Notes under the pieces: model-generated | Database searches by the model: none | What the model was told of the DNA's origin: nothing | Seen by the model: the letters and a program-made list of their open reading frames with translations, nothing else | Shown here: positions 25,820 through 33,284 of the stretch, piece after piece | How positions within the stretch are numbered: the first letter of the stretch is position 1 | Layout: the number at the start of each line of letters is the position of its first letter | Made by a program: the position numbers and the translations under genes | From: Litorilituus sp. | Lineage (GTDB): Bacteria > Pseudomonadota > Gammaproteobacteria > Enterobacterales > Alteromonadaceae | Direction: 5' to 3' | Assembly (NCBI GenBank): GCA_030754235.1 | Contig: JASMAS010000097.1 | Location: 1-64,000, forward strand | Length of the DNA: 64,000 nt

Positions 25820-27928
25820 GTGTATTTATTTGAACCATTGAAAGAACTGAGCTCAACCTACCTTTCAAAAGTACAAGTTGATCTACTTAAACACGCGTAC
25901 ATTGTTGCCCGTGACGCACATGATGGCCAAATGCGCTCTAGTGGTGATCCCTATATCACTCACCCTGTCGCGGTAGCATTAAACCTCGCCAAAATGCACT
26001 TAGATCATGAAACGCTCATGTCTGCTCTACTTCACGACGTTATTGAAGATACCGAAGTAACCAAAGATGAACTAGCCGAATTATTTGGCCATACTGTTGC
26101 AGAATTAGTTGAAGGTGTGAGTAAGCTAGACAAACTTAAGTTTAATAACAAAGAAGAGATGCAGGCGGAAAACTTCCGTAAAATGGTATTAGCCATGGTG
26201 CAAGATATTCGTGTTATTTTAATTAAGCTTGCCGATAGAACTCATAATATGCGCACACTTGGCTCGCTCAGGCCTGATAAGCGTCGCCGCATTGCCCGCG
26301 AGACACTTGAAATTTACGCTCCAATAGCTAACCGCTTAGGTATTCATGACATTAAAAATGAGCTAGAACTACTCGGTTTTGAAGCACTTTACCCTATGCG
26401 TTCAAGAGCGCTTAAATCAGCGGTAAAAAGTGCGCGCGGTAACAGAAAAGCTATTATTGATAATATTGAAGAAGAAGTTTGCGCCCGACTTTCTGAAAGC
26501 AATATTCGTGCACAGGTATTAGGTCGAGAAAAACATTTATACTCGATTTATCGTAAAATGCTCAACAAAGAGCTCATGTTTAATGAAGTCATGGATATTT
26601 ATGCTTTTCGTGTGATTGTCGACGATAAGATAGATGATTGTTATCGTGCTCTTGGCGCCATGCACAACTTATTTAAACCGATAGAAAGTCGTTTCAAAGA
26701 TTATATTGCAATCCCTAAAACCAATGGATATCGTTCGTTACATACCTCACTTATTGGCCCTCATGGTATTCCTGTTGAAATTCAAATTAGAACCCAAGAC
26801 ATGGAGCAGATGGCTGATAAAGGGGTTGCTGCCCATTGGTTATATAAAGAAGGCGGCGGTAATACCGACACCACTGCACAAATGAAAGCTCGCCGTTGGA
26901 TGCAAAGTTTATTAGAATTGCAACAAAGTGCAGGTAGCTCATTTGAATTCATTGAAAATGTAAAATCAGACCTTTTCCCAGAAGAAATCTATGTTTTCAC
27001 CCCTGAAGGGAGAATTATAGAACTCCCTATGGGCGCAACGGCAGTAGACTTTGCTTATGCCGTTCACACCGATGTTGGTAACTCGTGTGTTGGTGTTAAG
27101 GTCGATAGAAAGCCTTACCCTATGAGTCACCCCTTAGATTCAGGACAAACCATTGAAGTGGTGACCTCTACCGCAGCTAGACCCAATGCCACATGGTTAA
27201 ACTTTGTTGTTACCGCTAAAGCGAGATTACAGATACGTACCTATTTACGTAGCCGAGAACAAACAGAATCAAAAGTGCTAGGTGAACGACTGTTAAGCCA
27301 TGCACTCGGCAAAGTAAAGTTGGCAGACATTAGCAATGAAAAAATTGCAGAAGTTGTCGTTCAAAGCGGAAACAGTACTTTTGATGAACTACTAACCAAC
27401 ATAGGGTTAGGTAATGCCTTAAGTATTGGGATTGCCAGAAGATTAACCGACGAGTTTACCGACGATAATGACATTACCCCAACAACGGGGAAAACCAAAA
27501 TGCCGATCAAAGGTACTGAAGGTATGTTGGTGAATTATGGCAAGTGCTGTCGCCCTATTCCGGGTGATTCAATTTTAGCTTATCTTAGCCCAGGTAAAGG
27601 TTTAATGGTTCATCAGCAAGGCTGTAGGAATATTAAAGGGCATGAACAAGGCGGGTTATTTCCGGTAAAGTGGGATAACGATATTGATAAAGAATTTATC
27701 GCCAAACTACGCGTTGAAATCGTGAACCACCAAGGGGCTCTTGCCCTGCTAACTAGTGTTGTCGCCAAATGTGGATCAAATGTTCACAGTTTAAATTCGG
27801 GCGAAAAGGACGCTGGCTTATATGTTATCGACATGGAAATAACCTGTCGAGATCGTATACATCTTGCTGACATTATTCGTAAAATTAAAGTAATGGTTGA
27901 TGTTCAACGCGTCATCCGTAATAAATAA
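25820..27928 (+). CDS. spoT: Bifunctional (p)ppGpp synthetase/hydrolase SpoT
   Basis: A 702-residue stringent-response enzyme. Hydrolase HD domain at about 25-180 with intact His72-Asp73 (LLHDVIEDTEV) and the ALLHD core; synthetase domain about 230-350 (YRALGAMHNLF, RFKDYIAIPKTNGYRSLHT); TGS domain about 385-445; a helical/zinc-finger-like region (GKCCRPIPGD near 575); C-terminal ACT domain from about 630. Both activities look intact as in other gamma SpoT. GTG start with GGAGTGAAG upstream. Its neighbour rpoZ encodes a subunit at the ppGpp target. Confidence 0.96.
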   Translation: MYLFEPLKELSSTYLSKVQVDLLKHAYIVARDAHDGQMRSSGDPYITHPVAVALNLAKMHLDHETLMSALLHDVIEDTEVTKDELAELFGHTVAELVEGVSKLDKLKFNNKEEMQAENFRKMVLAMVQDIRVILIKLADRTHNMRTLGSLRPDKRRRIARETLEIYAPIANRLGIHDIKNELELLGFEALYPMRSRALKSAVKSARGNRKAIIDNIEEEVCARLSESNIRAQVLGREKHLYSIYRKMLNKELMFNEVMDIYAFRVIVDDKIDDCYRALGAMHNLFKPIESRFKDYIAIPKTNGYRSLHTSLIGPHGIPVEIQIRTQDMEQMADKGVAAHWLYKEGGGNTDTTAQMKARRWMQSLLELQQSAGSSFEFIENVKSDLFPEEIYVFTPEGRIIELPMGATAVDFAYAVHTDVGNSCVGVKVDRKPYPMSHPLDSGQTIEVVTSTAARPNATWLNFVVTAKARLQIRTYLRSREQTESKVLGERLLSHALGKVKLADISNEKIAEVVVQSGNSTFDELLTNIGLGNALSIGIARRLTDEFTDDNDITPTTGKTKMPIKGTEGMLVNYGKCCRPIPGDSILAYLSPGKGLMVHQQGCRNIKGHEQGGLFPVKWDNDIDKEFIAKLRVEIVNHQGALALLTSVVAKCGSNVHSLNSGEKDAGLYVIDMEITCRDRIHLADIIRKIKVMVDVQRVIRNK

Positions 27929-27949
27929 AAGTCTACTTTGGGGCACTCT

Positions 27950-28339
27950 ATGAAAAGCATTATCAATACAAATCAAGCGCCAAGCGCTATTGGCACCTAT
28001 AGCCAAGCCGTAAAAGTCAATAATACTGTTTATTTATCTGGCCAAATTCCATTAATACCTCAAACAATGGAGGTGATTGAAGGAGGGTTCAATGAACAAG
28101 CTGAGCAAGTATTTAAAAACCTGTCAGCTGTTTGTGAAGCTGCTGGTGGTTCAGTTAATGACATGGTAAAAGTGAATATTTTTATGACTGATTTAGATAA
28201 CTTTGCTCAAGTCAATGAAATCATGTCTACATATTTTAAACAACCTTACCCTGCTCGCGCTGCTATTCAAGTTTCAAAATTACCCAAAGGTGTTGATATT
28301 GAGATTGATGGCATCATGGAATTACCAAACGTTAACTAA
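27950..28339 (+). CDS. ridA: RidA family reactive-intermediate deaminase
   Basis: A 129-residue trimeric cytosolic protein that hydrolyses reactive enamine/imine intermediates released by PLP enzymes. Conserved blocks: [26 protein letters not shown], then [22 protein letters not shown] with the key Arg and Glu. ATG 27950 fits the family start (MKSIINT); the in-frame TTG at 27938 adds four residues and is less likely. It sits between spoT and trmH, with a two-base gap to trmH. Confidence 0.94.
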   Translation: MKSIINTNQAPSAIGTYSQAVKVNNTVYLSGQIPLIPQTMEVIEGGFNEQAEQVFKNLSAVCEAAGGSVNDMVKVNIFMTDLDNFAQVNEIMSTYFKQPYPARAAIQVSKLPKGVDIEIDGIMELPNVN

Positions 28340-28341
28340 TT

Positions 28342-29049
28342 ATGACTCCAGAAAGACTTCAACGCATAAATACTATGCTAGATAAACGCCAACCAGATCT
28401 TACTGTTTGCATGGAAGGCGTACATAAAACCCATAACTTGGCAGCGGTAGTGCGTACTTGTGATGCTATTGGCGTCAGTGATGTTCATGCCGTCTGGAAA
28501 AGTGAAGAAGCTGAAGTACGTGGTGGTAGTGCTGCTGGCAGCCAAAACTGGATCGATGTTCATAATTATCACCAAACAGCCGATGCCATACAGAAACTAA
28601 AATCACAAGGCATGCAAGTACTGGTGACCAACCTATCAGATACTGCGGTTGATTTTCGAGAAATTGATTACACCAAGCCAACGGCAATCATCCTAGGGCA
28701 AGAAAAATTTGGAGCTTCACAAGCAGCGCTCGATCTTGCCGATCAGGACATTATTATTCCTATGGTCGGCATGGTGCAGTCATTAAATGTCTCTGTCGCC
28801 TGTTCTGTCGTGTTATATGAGGCACAGCGCCAGCGACAAGTTGCAGGCATGTATGAACAAGCAAGGCTTAGCCATAAGCGTCGCCAACGTGTTTTATTTG
28901 AAGGGGGGCATCCTATTTTTGCTGAAGCCTGCCAACGCAAAGGCCTACCTTACCCAGCAATTAATAACGATGGACACATTATTGCCGATGAAACTTGGTG
29001 GCAAAAAATGCAAATGGATAAGAGTGCTTGGCAACACCTTGATGATTAA
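28342..29049 (+). CDS. trmH: tRNA (guanosine(18)-2'-O)-methyltransferase TrmH
   Basis: A 235-residue SpoU-class (SPOUT) enzyme methylating the ribose of G18 in tRNA. The knotted SAM site is visible: NLAAVVRTCDAIGV near the N-terminus (motif 1 with Arg), AIILGQEKFGAS (motif 2) and IPMVGMVQSLNVSVACSVVLYE (motif 3). Length fits E. coli TrmH. Part of the conserved spoT-trmH-recG order; ten bases separate it from recG. Confidence 0.95.
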   Translation: MTPERLQRINTMLDKRQPDLTVCMEGVHKTHNLAAVVRTCDAIGVSDVHAVWKSEEAEVRGGSAAGSQNWIDVHNYHQTADAIQKLKSQGMQVLVTNLSDTAVDFREIDYTKPTAIILGQEKFGASQAALDLADQDIIIPMVGMVQSLNVSVACSVVLYEAQRQRQVAGMYEQARLSHKRRQRVLFEGGHPIFAEACQRKGLPYPAINNDGHIIADETWWQKMQMDKSAWQHLDD

Positions 29050-29059
29050 TTAACCTCTA

Positions 29060-31153
29060 ATGACAACAGAAGCACTGACAAAGTTATCAACACTAGCCTT
29101 ATCTTCCCTTAAAGGGGTAGGACCTAGTATGACAGCTAAGCTAGCTAAAATTGGTTTAGTGTCAGTGCAAGACTTACTTTTTCATCTTCCACTTCGTTAT
29201 GAAGACAGAACACGCATTACCACCATACGTGACTGCTTAGTGGGCACCCACACCAATATTATTGGCGAAATCACTCACCAACAAATTACCCAAGGCAAAC
29301 GCCGCATGTTGGTCGTTACGCTCAATGATGGTACAGGTAACTTACAGCTTTGTTTTTTTAGCTTTTCAGCTAGTCAAATGAACAGTTTAAGTATCGGGAG
29401 AACCATACGTTGTTATGGCGAAATAAAGCGTGGACCTAAAGGTTTTCAAATAGTTCACCCTGAGTATAAGTCTTTGGATAACGACGTTGTACTAACACCG
29501 GTTGAAGAAACTCTAACGCCCGTATACCCAACCACAGATGGGTTAAAACAAATCACGCTACGTAACTTAACTGAGCAAGCACTAGCACGGTTGCAACGAG
29601 GCCAGATCGATGAATTACTACCTAGCAGTCTATTTGATGAAAAGTACGCTTTAGCACAAGCCCTAGCGGTTATCCACAGACCGCCACCTGACACATCAAC
29701 GAGCCAACTTGAGCAAGGAAAGCACCCTGCCCAATTACGATTAATTAAAGAAGAATTGCTTGCCCATAATTTAAGTATGCTGAAAGTTAGGCAAAATAAC
29801 GATGTGCATCAAGCCGTATCATTAACAGCTAATGATAAGGTTGAGCATGATTTTTTAGCGACGCTTCCTTTTACACCTACCAATGCACAATCAAAAGTAG
29901 TTAATGAAATAAAAACTGATTTAGCTAAAGCACAACCTATGATGCGATTGGTGCAAGGTGATGTTGGCTCTGGCAAAACATTAGTAGCAGCCTTAGCCGC
30001 ATTAAATGCTATCAACCAGGGCTATCAAGTCGCATTGATGGCGCCAACAGAAATATTAGCTGAGCAACATGCGCTCAATTTCCAACGTTGGTTTACCCCG
30101 TTAAGCATTACTGTTGGCTGGCTAGCAGGCAAAACCAAAGCAAAAGCAAGACGAGTGGCGTTAGCAGACATTGAAAGCGGAAAGATGCAAATGGTTATCG
30201 GCACCCATGCACTATTTCAAGCTGAGGTGATTTTTCATAAACTTGTGCTAATTATTATTGATGAACAGCATAAATTCGGTGTTCATCAGCGGCTTTCATT
30301 GCGCGAGAAGGGCGAGTTTGAAGGGAACTACCCGCACCAATTAATTATGACGGCCACACCCATTCCACGCACGCTAGCAATGACCGCTTATGCTGATTTA
30401 GACACTTCCGTAATTGACGAATTACCTCCTGGACGTACGCCAATCAATACCATTGCCTTACCTGATGCTAGACGCGATGATGTCATTGAGCGTATTCGCC
30501 AAGGTTGCATCAAAGATGATCGCCAGGCCTACTGGGTTTGTACCCTAATAGAAGAATCTGAAGTATTACAATGCCAAGCGGCAGAAGATACGGCCATTTT
30601 TCTTCAGGAGCAACTACCCGAGCTAAAAATAGGCTTAGTACATGGTCGCATGAAAGCCAACGAAAAACAGCAAATAATGGATGCCTTTAAAGCAGGAAAT
30701 ATTCACTTACTGATTGCCACGACAGTGATTGAAGTGGGGGTAGATGTCCCCAACGCTAGTTTAATGGTTATTGAAAACCCTGAACGTTTGGGTTTAGCAC
30801 AATTGCATCAATTGCGAGGTCGTGTTGGCCGTGGATCGGTGGCTTCTTTTTGTGTGTTAATGTACAAAGCACCTTTATCTAAAACAGCGACCAAGCGCAT
30901 GGCGGTTTTAAGAGAAAGTAATGATGGCTTTGTAATTGCTGAAAAAGATCTAGAAATCCGTGGCCCCGGCGAGTTACTCGGAACAAGGCAAACGGGTTTG
31001 GCTGAGCTGAAAATTGCCGATTTAGTACGTGATGGGTATTTAATTCCTAGCATACAACAAAAAGCTTATTTATTATCTCGCCAGCACCCTCAAAGTGCCC
31101 AATCTCTTATTCAACGATGGTTAGGTAATAAGGAGCATTACTCTAACGCCTAG
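29060..31153 (+). CDS. recG: ATP-dependent DNA helicase RecG
   Basis: A 697-residue double-stranded DNA translocase that regresses stalled forks. N-terminal wedge/OB domain (LSSLKGVGPSMTAKLAKIG at about 12-30, DGTGNLQLCFF), then two RecA-like motor domains: Walker A GDVGSGKT near 300, DEQH near 400 (IIIDEQHKFGVHQR), and the motif VI region HQLRGRVGRG near 590. The C-terminal TRG element (GTRQTGL) is present. Complete length. Confidence 0.96.
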   Translation: MTTEALTKLSTLALSSLKGVGPSMTAKLAKIGLVSVQDLLFHLPLRYEDRTRITTIRDCLVGTHTNIIGEITHQQITQGKRRMLVVTLNDGTGNLQLCFFSFSASQMNSLSIGRTIRCYGEIKRGPKGFQIVHPEYKSLDNDVVLTPVEETLTPVYPTTDGLKQITLRNLTEQALARLQRGQIDELLPSSLFDEKYALAQALAVIHRPPPDTSTSQLEQGKHPAQLRLIKEELLAHNLSMLKVRQNNDVHQAVSLTANDKVEHDFLATLPFTPTNAQSKVVNEIKTDLAKAQPMMRLVQGDVGSGKTLVAALAALNAINQGYQVALMAPTEILAEQHALNFQRWFTPLSITVGWLAGKTKAKARRVALADIESGKMQMVIGTHALFQAEVIFHKLVLIIIDEQHKFGVHQRLSLREKGEFEGNYPHQLIMTATPIPRTLAMTAYADLDTSVIDELPPGRTPINTIALPDARRDDVIERIRQGCIKDDRQAYWVCTLIEESEVLQCQAAEDTAIFLQEQLPELKIGLVHGRMKANEKQQIMDAFKAGNIHLLIATTVIEVGVDVPNASLMVIENPERLGLAQLHQLRGRVGRGSVASFCVLMYKAPLSKTATKRMAVLRESNDGFVIAEKDLEIRGPGELLGTRQTGLAELKIADLVRDGYLIPSIQQKAYLLSRQHPQSAQSLIQRWLGNKEHYSNA

Positions 31154-31243
31154 TTCTTATTCAAAACAGACCAAATTATCCTCTACCTACCTCACTTCAA
31201 CGACGTGTTACAAGAGATAAAAAGCAACAAAAAATAACAGAAA

Positions 31244-31257
31244 GTAGGAGGTCCTAC
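31244..31257. promoter_or_regulatory. Inverted repeat upstream of the transporter-hemerythrin gene
   Basis: GTAGGA-GG-TCCTAC, a perfect six-base inverted repeat with a two-base centre, about 40 bases before the start codon. Could be an operator or a small hairpin; no known regulator assigned. Confidence 0.3.
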
Positions 31258-31296
31258 AAATATTGCGTTAGAATAAAGAGTAAGGTTTAAAAATAA

Positions 31297-33216
31297 GTGA
31301 CAACTATGCAAGAACAAGCAACCTTTCAATCGCACAAAATGCTTTTTTTCAATACCTTTGCCTTTACTGTCTGTTTTGCTGTCTGGATGCTAAATGGTGT
31401 ATTAGTCACTTTTCTTGCTGCTAATCAAATTTATGATTGGGGCCCTGTAGAGATTGGTTGGCTAATGGGGATACCCGTACTTACAGGCGCTATTTTTAGG
31501 CTACCCGCAGGCATATTAACCGACAAGTTTGGTGGAAAACCTATTTTTACTGCTTTATTGTTTGTCTGTGCTCTACCTATGTATTTACTCTCTTATGCTG
31601 ACAGCTTTTGGGTTTTTGCCGCGTGTAGTTTTGGTTTTGGCTTAGCTGGAGCAAGTTTTTCCGTTGGTATTGCTTTTACCTCAATCTGGTACCCAAGAAA
31701 TAAGCAAGGTATGGCTTTAGGTATTTTTGGTGCTGGTAATGCAGGTGCAGCCATTACCACGTTACTCGCTCCAACCCTGCTCAATCAACTCACCCAAAAC
31801 GGCAACAATATTAATGGTTGGCGTGAGTTACCTGTTATGTATGCCATCTTATTAGTGGTCATGGGCGTTATTTTTCTATTTTTTACTAAGAATAAAAAAA
31901 CGGCCTCACATAATAAACCTGTTAAAGAAATGCTTAAACCATTAAAGAATATAAGGGTTTGGCGGTTTGGTCTTTATTATTTTTTAGTATTTGGTTGTTT
32001 CGTCGCTTTTTCACAATGGCTTGTGCCCTACTTTGTCAATGTCTATTACATGCCTTTAGTAACCGCAGGTATTCTCGCGGCTCTATTCAGTTTTCCCTCT
32101 GGAGTTATACGCGCACTCGGCGGTTGGATGTCTGATAAATGGGGCGCAAGAAAAGTAATGTATTGGGTGCTAGGCTCTTCAGTGATCATTTCAATGGCGC
32201 TCTCTGTTCCTAAAATGGAGGTCTATTCAACGGGTCAAGGCATCATGGCTAAAGCGTCTGGAAAAATTACGTCAGTAACACCTCAAGCAATAATAGTTGC
32301 CGATAGGGTCTACCCATTAAAGGTTAAAACCAGTGGTTTTGAAGATCTTGATGAAAAGATGCTGGTATTTCCCACCAAAGAAAGCTGGCAAGAAAGTGTT
32401 GTTGAGGTTGGTCAAAAAATTCAGAAAAAAGAACTACTCGCTAAAGGCGTCACCCGAATTTATTTTCAAGCTAATGTATGGATATTTGCAGTCATGGTCG
32501 TTGTGTTAGGCAGTATTTGGGGGATTGGTAAAGCCGCTGTTTATAAGCATATTCCGGACTATTTTCCTGATGAAGTAGGGGTTGTTGGCGGTATGGTTGG
32601 GGTACTAGGCGGCTTAGGTGGTTTTATTTGTCCAATTATTTTTGGTTACTTACTTGAGTGGACAGGCCTTTGGACCAGTGCTTGGATGTTTATGTTTACC
32701 ATTTCACTTATTTGTCTAGTGTGGATGCATAAATCAATAATGAAACAAATAGAGCTTCCTTTTGATCTTGAGTCAAAATTCTCAAGCTTAATGCGTGCTG
32801 GTGGTAATGATTTTTTAGCCCCTTTATTAACTTGGAGTAATAAGTTAAGTCTCGGTGTTGAGGAAATAGATAATCAACATAAGTATATGATGGAGTTAAT
32901 TAATAACATTGATGAAATTGTAAAATCTGGCGGTGGCTATTCACAACTACAACCGGTTATTAATGAGTTAATCTCATATACTCGAATGCACTTTAGCAAT
33001 GAAGAGAAGTTATTAAAAACCAACCACTGCCCTGATTTTGAATCACACGCTCGCAATCATATCATGTTACTTAAAGAGTTGATTGATCTTAAAAATAAAG
33101 CAGAAAATGCCAATGCAGAACAATTTAAAGATCTCATGTCTATGCTTAAGTTGTGGTTTCCTGGGCATATTCTTAGTGTCGATAAAAAACACGCAAACTA
33201 CTTAACAACACCATAA
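31297..33216 (+). CDS. NarK-like MFS transporter fused to a C-terminal hemerythrin domain
   Basis: A 639-residue fusion. Residues 1-490 are a nitrate/nitrite-porter-type MFS protein: IGWLMGIPVLTGAIFRLPAGILTDKFGGKP near 50-80, GNAGAAITTLLAP, and GIGKAAVYKHIPDYFPDEVG near 408-430. An extracytoplasmic-type insert of about 75 residues (about 305-385) contains VEVGQKIQKKELLAKG, which resembles a lipoyl-like hammerhead. Residues about 510-639 form a bacteriohemerythrin with all seven iron ligands: His528, His565, Glu569, His584, His588, His624 and Asp629. The expected job is nitrate or nitrite transport with O2 or NO sensing or iron-dependent gating; this is inference. Start GTG 31297 or ATG 31306 is unresolved. 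Confidence 0.9.
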   Translation: MTTMQEQATFQSHKMLFFNTFAFTVCFAVWMLNGVLVTFLAANQIYDWGPVEIGWLMGIPVLTGAIFRLPAGILTDKFGGKPIFTALLFVCALPMYLLSYADSFWVFAACSFGFGLAGASFSVGIAFTSIWYPRNKQGMALGIFGAGNAGAAITTLLAPTLLNQLTQNGNNINGWRELPVMYAILLVVMGVIFLFFTKNKKTASHNKPVKEMLKPLKNIRVWRFGLYYFLVFGCFVAFSQWLVPYFVNVYYMPLVTAGILAALFSFPSGVIRALGGWMSDKWGARKVMYWVLGSSVIISMALSVPKMEVYSTGQGIMAKASGKITSVTPQAIIVADRVYPLKVKTSGFEDLDEKMLVFPTKESWQESVVEVGQKIQKKELLAKGVTRIYFQANVWIFAVMVVVLGSIWGIGKAAVYKHIPDYFPDEVGVVGGMVGVLGGLGGFICPIIFGYLLEWTGLWTSAWMFMFTISLICLVWMHKSIMKQIELPFDLESKFSSLMRAGGNDFLAPLLTWSNKLSLGVEEIDNQHKYMMELINNIDEIVKSGGGYSQLQPVINELISYTRMHFSNEEKLLKTNHCPDFESHARNHIMLLKELIDLKNKAENANAEQFKDLMSMLKLWFPGHILSVDKKHANYLTTP

Positions 33217-33284
33217 TCACTTAAAAGTGTGGTAAAAATAGATTAAAAGCTCAGTGTTATGCCGAACTTTTAACAACCTACTTG

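Noticed and set aside
33217..33284. Spot 42 (spf) RNA after polA
   Set aside because: The 68-base gap has no Spot 42-like sequence and no strong terminator, and is too short for it.
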